From NCBI GenBank assembly GCA_937888775.1, contig CALAQT010000316.1, forward strand, positions 1 to 8,294: a DNA stretch of 8,294 nucleotides. The letters run 5' to 3'. Source of the DNA: an uncultured Actinomycetes bacterium. Lineage in GTDB: Bacteria > Actinomycetota > Thermoleophilia > Solirubrobacterales > Solirubrobacteraceae. The position numbers and the translations under genes were made by a program. Below the pieces are notes generated by a model that saw only the letters and a list, made by a program, of their open reading frames with translations, had not been told where the DNA came from and searched no databases. Positions 1 through 6,175 of the stretch are shown one piece after another; position 1 is the first letter of the stretch, and each line of letters opens with the position of its first letter.

Positions 1-5
1 AACCC

Positions 6-21
6 GCAACCAAAAGGTTGC
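6..21. promoter_or_regulatory. GCAACC-AAAA-GGTTGC palindrome, possible operator
   Basis: Two perfect 6-bp arms, GCAACC (6-11) and GGTTGC (16-21), are separated by AAAA. Short palindromes of this form are what I would expect for an ArsR/SmtB-type winged-helix operator, but that link rests on memory of similar sites. It could equally be a small hairpin at the end of a gene left of the window. No T-run follows on the plus strand. Confidence 0.3.
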
Positions 22-36
22 AGCTAGACGAATTCC

Positions 37-65
37 TTGACATAGGAGCTTCTAAGCTGTAGGCG
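37..65 (+). promoter_or_regulatory. Possible sigma70-type promoter
   Basis: A perfect TTGACA (37-42) is followed after exactly 17 bases by TAGGCG (60-65). The -35 box and spacing are ideal, but the -10 matches TATAAT only in its first two bases. It lies 15 bases after the palindrome at 6-21, so an operator-promoter pair is conceivable. No gene is seen downstream on the plus strand, which lowers confidence. Confidence 0.2.
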
Positions 66-282
66 ACTTGCACCGCCGCGCCCTGTCTCTGCACGACCGC
101 CGGCGGTGGCAGCAACGAACCGCGGCGATCCCGCCACCATCGATTCCAGGTCGACGCAGCACCGTCCGAAAGGCGCAGCGCGCGCGAGTCGATGCGCAGG
201 ACTGACGATGACAGTGACGACGCTGCTGGTCAGCATTGGGAGCAGTCCGGCGCCGCAAGCAGCTGCGACGACCAACCGCTGG

Positions 283-302
283 GGGCCGGCGCGCGCCGGC
301 CC
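283..302. repeat. Perfect 20-bp GC-only palindrome
   Basis: The sequence from 283 to 302 equals its own reverse complement over all 20 bases, with arms GGGCCGGCGC and GCGCCGGCCC and no loop. The next pair (282 G, 303 A) breaks the symmetry. It consists only of G and C, so composition makes such a palindrome somewhat less surprising. No function can be assigned. Confidence 0.6.
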
Positions 303-820
303 AGCACCGCATGGTACGCGGTTGCGACGGCGGACGAGCACGCCCGCTCGTGGCCGTCCGCTTACCACGAACGGCTACCCGGATGGACGCATCGATGGAG
401 GTTGGGCCTGAAACGCCTAGCCCCGTCGCGGGACGGCTTCTTCACGGGTTCATGCGGACGAGCCCACTGACTCAGGCTGAGAGCCCGCCGAACCGCGCCG
501 ACCGAAAAGCAGGGGTCGTTGGTCGAACTGCGTGCGTCCCGGATCTCGCCACGAGCACGTCTCGGCTCGCACGTACCGCCGCGTCCGCTCCGCGTTCGAA
601 TCCCATCGTGCGCGTTGGCGACCACCCCTGCGGCGCGAACGATCCTCACGTCGCCGAGGCGATCACGGCATGCGACGGGCGGGAACCATGAAAGCGATCG
701 TCGTGCGTGCAACGTCGGGTGTTGGCAGTCGCAGCTGCCGCCTCGCGTGCGCCGTTCGTGGCTCCCGCTAGCCCACAGCGGAAGGCAGGGTTTAAGGCGC
801 ACGAACGCCGACTATAAGTC

Positions 821-841
821 CTCCCCACCGCGAGTGGGGGA
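821..841 (-). terminator. Hairpin 3' of the lipoprotein gene, likely terminator
   Basis: CCCCAC (823-828) and GTGGGG (834-839) form a perfect 6-bp GC-rich stem around a five-base CGCGA loop. The hairpin lies 34 bases past the TAG stop of the minus-strand lipoprotein gene, where a terminator would be expected. There is no clear U-run after it, as is usual for high-GC bacteria. With its flanks (818-845) it also resembles a single type I-E CRISPR repeat, but no second copy is present in the window. Confidence 0.45.
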
Positions 842-874
842 AGCCCTAAGCGCCCACACCGAAGGCGAGAAGCG

Positions 875-1390
875 CTAAGAGCCTGGCGTCTTCTTGAGCA
901 CCTGCCCGGCCGGCGAGATCACGTACCAATACCCGCCGTTGAGGTCCACGGTCCAACCGTTTGCGGTTCCGGGGCCCCCGTCGCCGGTGTACGTGTACAG
1001 CGGCCAGCCGGCGTAGGTGACGACCCTGCCGCCGCTCGGATTGGGGTCCGACCCGAGCAGCGAGGCCTTGACCGCGCCCGCCGCTACGGCTTTGCTGCCG
1101 GACAGCGTCACCGGTGGCCAGACTCCGGCACAGTTCCCGGTGCACGTCACAGCCTTCGCATTGTCGGGCGCAAAGACATAGAGCGTCTTGCCCTGAGCGT
1201 CGACGAGCACCGGTCCGAGACCGGAGATGGTGGCGCTCGAGATCTTGGTTCCCGCGCTGGTGGGCGCGGTCGCCGGGGTGCTCGTGGGGGCCTTGGAAGT
1301 GCTTGTGGTCGACTTCTTGCTACTCGAGCCGCAGGCTGTCGCAAGGAACGCAAGGACGGCTACCACAAGCAGCAGGAATGACTTCCTCAC
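875..1390 (-). CDS. Secreted-repeat lipoprotein (Lipoprotein_15 / COG4315 type)
   Basis: This 171-aa protein begins with a lipoprotein signal: MRK, a hydrophobic core (residues 5-19), then Ala-Thr-Ala-Cys with Cys20 as the lipidation site. A Ser/Thr/Pro/Ala-rich linker (21-50) follows. The rest resembles two copies of the 'secreted repeat of unknown function': residues 57-105, with GKTLYVF and the C-T-G-N-C...W-P-P signature (Cys83, Cys87), and residues 120-165, with GWPLYTYTGD. Known members are surface or periplasmic lipoproteins of undefined role; heme or electron-transfer functions have been suggested for some. The start is GTG at 1388-1390, with a GAGG ribosome binding site (1396-1399, read on the minus strand) five bases upstream. 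The gene stands alone and has no visible link to the SIR2 cluster. The family call is strong; the function is unknown. Confidence 0.92.
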   Translation of the reverse strand: MRKSFLLLVVAVLAFLATACGSSSKKSTTSTSKAPTSTPATAPTSAGTKISSATISGLGPVLVDAQGKTLYVFAPDNAKAVTCTGNCAGVWPPVTLSGSKAVAAGAVKASLLGSDPNPSGGRVVTYAGWPLYTYTGDGGPGTANGWTVDLNGGYWYVISPAGQVLKKTPGS

Positions 1391-1425
1391 GGCGACCTCG
1401 GTTTTAGATTGCTCCGCGCGACCTT

Positions 1426-1497
1426 ACCTCCGTGACATTCGACGGAGGGAAAACTTGGAGGGTCGACGGGCCGCTATTTCACGCTCCGGCCGCTAAG
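1426..1497 (+). pseudogene. Possible remnant of a BNR/Asp-box protein gene
   Basis: In the plus-strand frame through 1432 the translation reads T-S-V-T-F-D-G-G-K-T-W-R-V-D-G-P-L-F. It contains the Asp-box pattern [ST]-x-D-x-G-x-T-W of sialidase-like and BNR beta-propeller proteins. The frame has a stop at 1405-1407, and downstream of about 1497 it loses any protein-like character, so no full gene is present. It is either a small fragment of a decayed gene or a chance match. It lies in front of the lipoprotein gene on the opposite strand. Confidence 0.3.
1427..1448. promoter_or_regulatory. Inverted repeat upstream of the lipoprotein gene
   Basis: CCTCCGT (1427-1433) and ACGGAGG (1442-1448) are perfect 7-bp arms around an eight-base spacer. 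The repeat lies about 37 bases upstream of the GTG start of the minus-strand lipoprotein gene, so it could be an operator or a 5' leader hairpin. One arm reads CGGAGG on the minus strand, a Shine-Dalgarno-like string too far from the start to serve it. It overlaps the Asp-box remnant, so the symmetry may be incidental. Confidence 0.3.
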
Positions 1498-1894
1498 GCG
1501 CCGTGGCTGTCGGCGCCGTTGGCGCACCGAACGCGCGAACCGCGTTGCCTGGGAGTGATCGAGGAGAAGCAGCAGTTCTGGCCCCGGAACCGAAGTGCCG
1601 AACTGTCGCCAAGGCGATCATGCGCCGAGCCAGACTCGAACCTCGAAAGCGCTCGTCCCGGCACAGAGAGGCATCTTCGACCGCCACACTTGCCGAGTGA
1701 CGACCGACGAGCGCATGCCGCCTCTGTCCTAGGAAATCCTTCATTCGATGATGGCCAGCACGACCGGACGGTCCGGCGCGTGGCGACGGACCGCTAGTGA
1801 ACGCTCCAGACTGGCGGACGCAATCGGCGGCGTAAAGCGCGAGCAGCCTGCTGGTCGTTGCGAAACATCGTCGGGGCGTCGGCTGCCGAGAGAT
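1498..1894. other. Stretch without a supported gene
   Basis: Several short overlapping open frames exist on both strands, but none has a convincing ribosome binding site, consistent third-position GC bias or a recognisable motif. No repeat or RNA structure stood out. A TTCGAGTC string on the minus strand near 1633-1640 recalls a tRNA T-loop, but its flanks do not pair. Confidence 0.45.
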
Positions 1895-2011
1895 TCATTC
1901 CTCTGCGGAACGCTCCGGGAAGGCGCTCTCGTCGAACGTGCCGCCGGCAAAGACCTTGGCCAGCACCATGACCATAGTTCAAAACTGCTCGTGGGTCAGA
2001 TTTGTTTGCAT
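1895..2011 (-). pseudogene. Small ORF with one in-frame TGA, downstream of the HTH gene
   Basis: From ATG at 2009-2011 the minus strand encodes MQTNLTHEQF, then TGA (1979-1981), then continues in the same frame as TMVMVLAKVFAGG and on to SAEE and a TGA stop at 1895-1897. The 38 translated residues look like ordinary protein, with an amphipathic stretch and an acidic tail. A second ATG at 1973-1975 would give a 26-aa peptide without the internal stop. The frame begins 28 bases past the stop of the HTH gene on the same strand, so it may be the second cistron of that operon. Options are a small protein broken by a nonsense mutation, a sequence error, or a true 26-aa peptide. No family is recognised. 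Confidence 0.35.
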
Positions 2012-2039
2012 CGCCCTATTCGGCTGGATGCTCGGCGAG

Positions 2040-2483
2040 TCAGTTTCGTGCCGTACGGGATGTGAGCGCGTCTCGAAGCGCGCCGACGGTCCGCACGGTC
2101 AATGTGTCGTCCTCGTGGTCGAACAGCTCCAGGACGCCGAGGGCGAACTGGTCGGCGATGGCGGCCGCTGATTTCACCCGGCAGGACGTGCCTTGCTCCG
2201 CGCTGGTGATGGTTCCCCAGGACACGCCGGCGGCGGCAGCGAAGTCCCCGGGGGACTGCCCGGCGACGTTCAGCCGCAGCACGTACAACGCGTTCGCATG
2301 GTCGGGCACACCCGAGGAGCTGTACAGCGTCTCCATCACCCGGTTTCCGGTCGGGAGCTCCAGGCAGTCCGCGAGGTCGCGGGCGAGCGCCCCGAGCCGG
2401 CTGGCCCAGGACCGGAGCTGCTCGGCGTCAATGGCGCTGGCCGGGTCGCAGAACACGTGGCCGTCGTCAAGCAGCCGGCTCAT
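2040..2483 (-). CDS. XRE-family helix-turn-helix transcriptional regulator
   Basis: The product is 147 aa. Residues about 70-121 fit a Cro/C1-type (XRE) HTH: S-P-G-D-F-A-A-A-A-G-V-S-W-G-T-I as helices 2-3, then SAEQG at the usual I-x-x-x-E-x-G position, and a final helix ending in VLELF. Residues 1-65 form an extra helical N-terminal region with no recognised domain. The gene is divergent from the SIR2 operon across a gap of about 145-220 bases, which suggests it controls that operon and itself. The ATG at 2481-2483 has no good ribosome binding site. It overlaps the TGA of a 26-codon leader ORF that does have one, so translation may be coupled. Alternatively the two frames were once one gene, and the true N-terminus begins at 2560. 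HTH assignment is fairly strong; the regulatory target is inferred from position. Confidence 0.8.
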   Translation of the reverse strand: MSRLLDDGHVFCDPASAIDAEQLRSWASRLGALARDLADCLELPTGNRVMETLYSSSGVPDHANALYVLRLNVAGQSPGDFAAAAGVSWGTITSAEQGTSCRVKSAAAIADQFALGVLELFDHEDDTLTVRTVGALRDALTSRTARN

Positions 2484-2560
2484 CGCGTTCGCGACACCGG
2501 GACGGCCGGCACGGTTCGGCTGCTCGCCGCTGCGTGTGAGGGGGTGGGGGACGTCGTCAT
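2480..2560 (-). CDS. 26-aa leader ORF overlapping the HTH start
   Basis: ATG at 2558-2560 follows an AGGAG ribosome binding site with an 11-base spacer on the minus strand. The frame encodes a Ser/Thr/Ala/Pro-rich 26-residue peptide starting MTTSPTPSH. It ends in a TGA that overlaps the ATG of the HTH gene as ATGA, the typical arrangement for termination-reinitiation. It could also be the displaced N-terminus of the HTH protein after a single-base indel, because the HTH frame is open upstream but offers no start codon there. I cannot decide between these from one sequence. Confidence 0.4.
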   Translation of the reverse strand: MTTSPTPSHAAASSRTVPAVPVSRTR

Positions 2561-2704
2561 GGGTTCACGGTCTCCTGGCTGGGGATGGCGATGGACCGTA
2601 TCGGCTGCGAAAGCGCTCGCTCTCAGCAACGCCGCATTTCTCACAACTTCATCCAGCCCGGCGGACACCCTCGCTCCGACCGCGCCGGGAGCTTTCCTTT
2701 ATGG
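2561..2704. promoter_or_regulatory. Divergent intergenic region, HTH gene / SIR2 operon
   Basis: These 144 bases separate the HTH leader ORF (minus) from the SIR2 gene (plus) and must hold the promoters of both. I see no convincing -35/-10 pair and no strong inverted repeat that would be an obvious operator. The plus-strand ribosome binding site candidate is GGGAG at 2687-2691. Confidence 0.4.
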
Positions 2705-4456
2705 GTGTCCCCGCTCGTTCCCATCCTGGCTGCGTTCGGCACCGGCGTCGGCGGAAACTTTCTGACGCGGGCGCTTGAGAAGCTCGGAGCTGCCGCCGTC
2801 AACGGGGATTGGGAGAAGGAGGACGAGCTCGGGCGGCTCTTCCTGCTGATGGAGTTCGCGTTCTCCGAGGAGCTGCCTGACCTCGATCACGACACGCTGA
2901 AGCGTCGATGGGCGACGGACTCGGCCTTCCTCGACGTCTATCACGACCTCGCCGGTGGCGCCGACGCGACCGACTCGCACCCCGTTCTCCTCGCTGCCAT
3001 CGAACCGTTGGTCACCGCCACGGACCAGCTGACGGCACATCAGGTCGCCGAGCGCATCGCGCAGCAGCTCCCGGAAATGCTGCTGTGGGCGATGCAGCCG
3101 GCAGACCGGGTGCTACTCGCCGTGCAGCGCGCCCGGAACGAGATTCAGGGCGTGGCCGAGGACGTACAAGCCGTCGGCGCTGACGTGCGTGCGGTGGGGG
3201 ACGGCGTGCAGGCCGTCGCTACCGACGTGCAGTCCCTCGCCGCGCAGTTGGACCGCATCGAGGTACTGCTGACATCCCGGCAAAGCTCTCAAGCGCCGAG
3301 CAGCGTCGGGGCGGGCGCCGCGGGGAGTGTTTTCGAGGTCCCGGCACTAGCCGGACTCGCGCGGCCAGTGGCCGCCGCTGACCCATGGCCATTGAAGGAC
3401 ACGACGAGACGCATCCTCGCTGACAGCCGGAGGGTCGTCCCGTTCGTGGGCAGCGGACTCACGGTGAAGGCGCGGATGCCGGTTGGTGCCGGTCTCGCTG
3501 AGATTCTGCGCACCGAACATCCGCTGGCCGCGGGGGTCATGTTCTCCGAGCCCGACAACCTCATCAGCGTCTCCAACCAGCTGGCTGCGCAGCATGCGGA
3601 TGGCCGCCGGCTGGTCGCGGAGTTCATCATCGAGCGACTCGACATCGACGCGCATGGCTACACGCCGACGCCAGCGATACGGAATCTGGTGCAGGTCCCG
3701 TCGAACTGGTACGTGACCACGACGTACGACCTGCTGCCCGAGCGCGCTGCCGCCGATGCGGGAATCGAGTACGAGAGCTTCACCTGGCGGAACCTGCCAC
3801 CCCAGGAGCACATCGACCGGGACGTCCCGCACAAGCTCTGCATAGTTCACCTCCACGGAAGCGTCGAGGACCCCGACAGCCTCATCCTCGACGGTCAGAG
3901 CTACCGGGACATCTCCAACCAGGGCGAGGTCAGACAGTTCCTGGAGGCGCTGTTCCACGAGTACCGCGTGTGCTTCATGGGCACGGCGTTGGACGAGCAG
4001 TACCTCCAGGCGTACCTCCTCTCGTGGCGCGGCAGCACCGTCCGCCACGTCCTCGTTGACGACGAGAGGGGCATCCAGAACGCCACGCAGAGCCGCGGAG
4101 CAATCCTGACCGGCATGCACGGCGTGGCGACCGAGGCATTCCCCGCCGGCCAATGGGACCTGCTCGACGCCTTCACCCGCAATCTCGTGACGCGGCCCGC
4201 GTCCAGCGCCGTCCCGCTGCAGCTCGCTGAGCTGCGGGCGGCCGACGTCGAGCAGCCGGCGATGTCCGCCGTGTCCGTCGAGGCCCTCCCGCCTGTGCGC
4301 TACCTCCGTTCCGATTGGGGTCCGGCCTGGACCCGCCGCGCGCTGGACGACCTCGCGCGTAACAGTGAAGAGGAGGCCTTCCAGCTGCAGAGCGTGCTGC
4401 GCGGCAGCGATGACCCGGCGGTGGTGCGCAACCTCATCGAGCAGCGGGAAGAGTAG
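2705..4456 (+). CDS. SIR2-like (SIR2_2-type) protein with helical/coiled-coil N-terminus
   Basis: The 583-aa product has a glycine-rich hydrophobic start (residues 2-20), a helical region to about 150, and five heptad-like repeats (about 152-186, EDVQAVG / ADVRAVG / DGVQAVA and so on) predicting a coiled coil for oligomerisation. Residues about 240-450 match bacterial SIR2_2 proteins: P-F-V-G-S-G-L-T (nucleotide loop, 247-254), Y-V-T-T-T-Y-D (336-342), H-L-H-G (382-385, His384 the likely catalytic His) and F-M-G-T-A-L-D (424-430, closing strand). Related proteins hydrolyse NAD+ in antiphage abortive infection. Here the usual Asn of T-T-N-Y-D is Thr340, so activity is uncertain. GTG at 2705 is chosen because the protein pattern begins there; GGGAG lies 13 bases upstream. 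An in-frame ATG at 2585 would overlap the divergent promoter region. The next gene begins on the base after the stop, indicating coupled expression. Confidence 0.85.
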   Translation: MSPLVPILAAFGTGVGGNFLTRALEKLGAAAVNGDWEKEDELGRLFLLMEFAFSEELPDLDHDTLKRRWATDSAFLDVYHDLAGGADATDSHPVLLAAIEPLVTATDQLTAHQVAERIAQQLPEMLLWAMQPADRVLLAVQRARNEIQGVAEDVQAVGADVRAVGDGVQAVATDVQSLAAQLDRIEVLLTSRQSSQAPSSVGAGAAGSVFEVPALAGLARPVAAADPWPLKDTTRRILADSRRVVPFVGSGLTVKARMPVGAGLAEILRTEHPLAAGVMFSEPDNLISVSNQLAAQHADGRRLVAEFIIERLDIDAHGYTPTPAIRNLVQVPSNWYVTTTYDLLPERAAADAGIEYESFTWRNLPPQEHIDRDVPHKLCIVHLHGSVEDPDSLILDGQSYRDISNQGEVRQFLEALFHEYRVCFMGTALDEQYLQAYLLSWRGSTVRHVLVDDERGIQNATQSRGAILTGMHGVATEAFPAGQWDLLDAFTRNLVTRPASSAVPLQLAELRAADVEQPAMSAVSVEALPPVRYLRSDWGPAWTRRALDDLARNSEEEAFQLQSVLRGSDDPAVVRNLIEQREE

Positions 4457-6175
4457 ATGGCCAACGGGTCGGGATGGCTGTGGGTCGCCGTCGCGCGATT
4501 CGCCGAGCAACAAGGCGACTGGACACCCGCCCGGGCAGCATGGGAGCAGGCGGCCGGTCGGGACGGAGCCGACAGGGTCGCCAGCCTCGTCGCCGCGTCG
4601 GTGGCAGCCAACCTGGCAGAAGACGAGCCGGCCAGCGAGCGGCTGCTGGCATCAGCCCGCGAGCTGAACCCCAACCACCCCCGCGTGCTATTGCAGGACG
4701 TCGATGTCGAGGCGGACATCGATACGGTGCTCGGGCAGCTGAAGCCTCTCTTTGACGAGACCGGGGATGTGGCGGCCATCGCGCACGCGCAAGCCGCGCT
4801 GTCGCTTCTGATGCGGGGCGAGCTTGGTGACGCCGAGACGCATCTTGCCGCTGGGCGCGCCTTCAACCACGAGCTGATGCCGCTGCGCATCGTGGCGCAG
4901 AACCTCATTGTTCAGCGCGGCCGCTTGGCGCTGTCCGCCGGCGAGCATGTTGACGCTCGCGCCCTGGCGGCCGCCAAAGACGAATGCCTCGGTCTGCGTG
5001 AGGAGCTCATCGCGATGCGCCGCTGGGGCGAGAGCGTCCGCGTGCTGATGCTCGCGGCTGACGCAACAGCCCTGCAGTGGGAACTGCAGGAGGCCGGGCG
5101 CCTGCTGCTTTCGGCAACGGATGAGGAGAGGGACGCCAAGGGTGGACGCATCGTGCTCGCGGACGCCGCCCTCCGGGCTCAGCAGTCCGCGGCCGCGCTC
5201 GAACTCCTCGAAGGCGTGCCGCGCCGCGACGTCGAAGTACTACGCGCGACCGCCGAGTTCCATCTTGGTGATGAAGCGGCCAAGCGGCGAGCCATGGAGG
5301 CGCTCGACCGGGTCATCAGCTCGAACAGCGATGACGCGCTGCGCGCCGCGATGGTCAGAGCCACCCGCTCCGCAGAACTTCCAAACGCCGGCTGGTCAGA
5401 CGACGCCGAGCGCGTCCTGACCGAGGGCGGTATGGCCGAGGCAGCGCTCGCGAGCAAGACGATGTGGCTGCACGCCCGCAGCGACGGAGCCGGTGCACGG
5501 CAGCTGCTTCAGCCGCATCGGCAGAACGTCCGCATCGTCGAGTTGCTCATGGGCCTTGCCGTGCTCGACAACGACAAGGAAGAGGCCGCACGGGTCGCGG
5601 TTGACCTGCTCGCGCTCGGCCCGGACAACCTGGCGCGGTTGCGGTGCGCCCGCGCCCTGTACGACGTGGGCGACGTGACGCGCGCCAAGGCCGAAGCCGT
5701 CGTCGTCGCCGATGACCCGACAGCCGCGCCCTACGAGCAGGGCGGCGCGCTGTATCTCCTTGCCGGCATCGCCGCCGACGACGAGCGCGACTTCACGGCG
5801 GCGATGACGTTCTTCGAGCGCTGGGCCGAGGTCGAGCCTGACAACGAGCGGCACGTGTGGGGCCGCGTGCTGGCGCTCACCCGCCTTGCTCGGCACGCGG
5901 ACGCGCTCAAGCTCCTCGAGAACACCCACGTCTACCCGGTCACCCTTGACGACGCGCGCCTTGCCGCATCCGTGTACGCGCGCATGGAAGACCCTGTCGC
6001 TCCGTCGGCTGCGGGACGTCATCGACCGCGCCCCCGACAAGGACGAGGAGCTGCAACATCAACTCCAGCTCTTCGCCCTCATGCGGCTCGGAACTGCCGA
6101 GCTGCCGGAGGACCTCGCGAACGCGGTCCGCCCGGTCGACCCGAGCGCACTGGGGCTGCGGACCGCCTCCCTTGA
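4457..6175 (+). CDS. TPR-repeat N-terminal part of a large partner protein (frameshifted)
   Basis: The ATG directly follows the TAG of the SIR2 gene (TAGATG), with a GGGAAG-type ribosome binding site inside that gene's end, so the two are translationally coupled. The protein is Ala/Leu/Arg/Glu-rich and all-helical. TPR-like helix pairs are visible near residues 10-45 (QQGDWTPARAAWEQAA), 105-140 (GELGDAETHLAAGRAF) and 428-492 (RDFTAAMTFFERWAEVEPDN, then ADALKLLEN). Such arrays usually serve as protein-protein scaffolds or sensors. Protein-like sequence stops near residue 511 (about 5990). The remaining 61 residues to the TGA at 6175 are Arg/Pro/Gly-rich out-of-frame sequence. The true continuation lies one base forward, in the next entry, and together they would make about 977 aa. 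The cause is a real frameshift, a sequence error or, less likely, programmed frameshifting. Confidence 0.8.
   Translation: MANGSGWLWVAVARFAEQQGDWTPARAAWEQAAGRDGADRVASLVAASVAANLAEDEPASERLLASARELNPNHPRVLLQDVDVEADIDTVLGQLKPLFDETGDVAAIAHAQAALSLLMRGELGDAETHLAAGRAFNHELMPLRIVAQNLIVQRGRLALSAGEHVDARALAAAKDECLGLREELIAMRRWGESVRVLMLAADATALQWELQEAGRLLLSATDEERDAKGGRIVLADAALRAQQSAAALELLEGVPRRDVEVLRATAEFHLGDEAAKRRAMEALDRVISSNSDDALRAAMVRATRSAELPNAGWSDDAERVLTEGGMAEAALASKTMWLHARSDGAGARQLLQPHRQNVRIVELLMGLAVLDNDKEEAARVAVDLLALGPDNLARLRCARALYDVGDVTRAKAEAVVVADDPTAAPYEQGGALYLLAGIAADDERDFTAAMTFFERWAEVEPDNERHVWGRVLALTRLARHADALKLLENTHVYPVTLDDARLAASVYARMEDPVAPSAAGRHRPRPRQGRGAATSTPALRPHAARNCRAAGGPRERGPPGRPERTGAADRLP

Larger units (their letters stand above)
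1..860. other. Gene-poor left flank
   Basis: No reading frame on either strand looks like a protein here. The open frames are Arg/Pro/Ala-rich in all phases, lack a plausible ribosome binding site with matching codon bias, and show no motif I recognise. The stretch holds only short signals, listed separately: a GCAACC/GGTTGC palindrome with a nearby TTGACA box, a 20-bp palindrome at 283-302, and a hairpin at 821-841 that more likely belongs to the lipoprotein gene on the minus strand. It may be decayed DNA or long intergenic sequence. Confidence 0.55.

Noticed and set aside
575..615. GTTCGAATCCC string recalling a tRNA T-arm
   Set aside because: The flanking bases do not form a 5-bp T-stem, and no acceptor or anticodon stem can be built around it.
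688..771. Short plus-strand ORF starting MKAIVVRATSG, similar to the start of quinone oxidoreductases
   Set aside because: The resemblance ends after a few residues, and the frame stops after 27 codons in basic, Cys-rich sequence.
1620..1665. TTCGAGTC on the minus strand as another tRNA T-loop
   Set aside because: Only one or two stem pairs form, and no cloverleaf is possible.
2561..2704. Specific -35/-10 promoters for the HTH and SIR2 genes
   Set aside because: A TTGCTG-like box exists on the minus strand, but no acceptable -10 lies at 16-18 bases. Nothing better was found for the plus strand.
2002..2778. Plus-strand ORF of 258 aa opposite the HTH gene
   Set aside because: It is Ser/Arg/Pro-rich shadow sequence. 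The minus strand encodes a recognisable XRE domain.
3347..4513. Long minus-strand ORF (388 aa) opposite the SIR2 gene
   Set aside because: It is a high-GC shadow of the SIR2 coding frame, without a recognisable domain. The plus frame carries clear SIR2 motifs.
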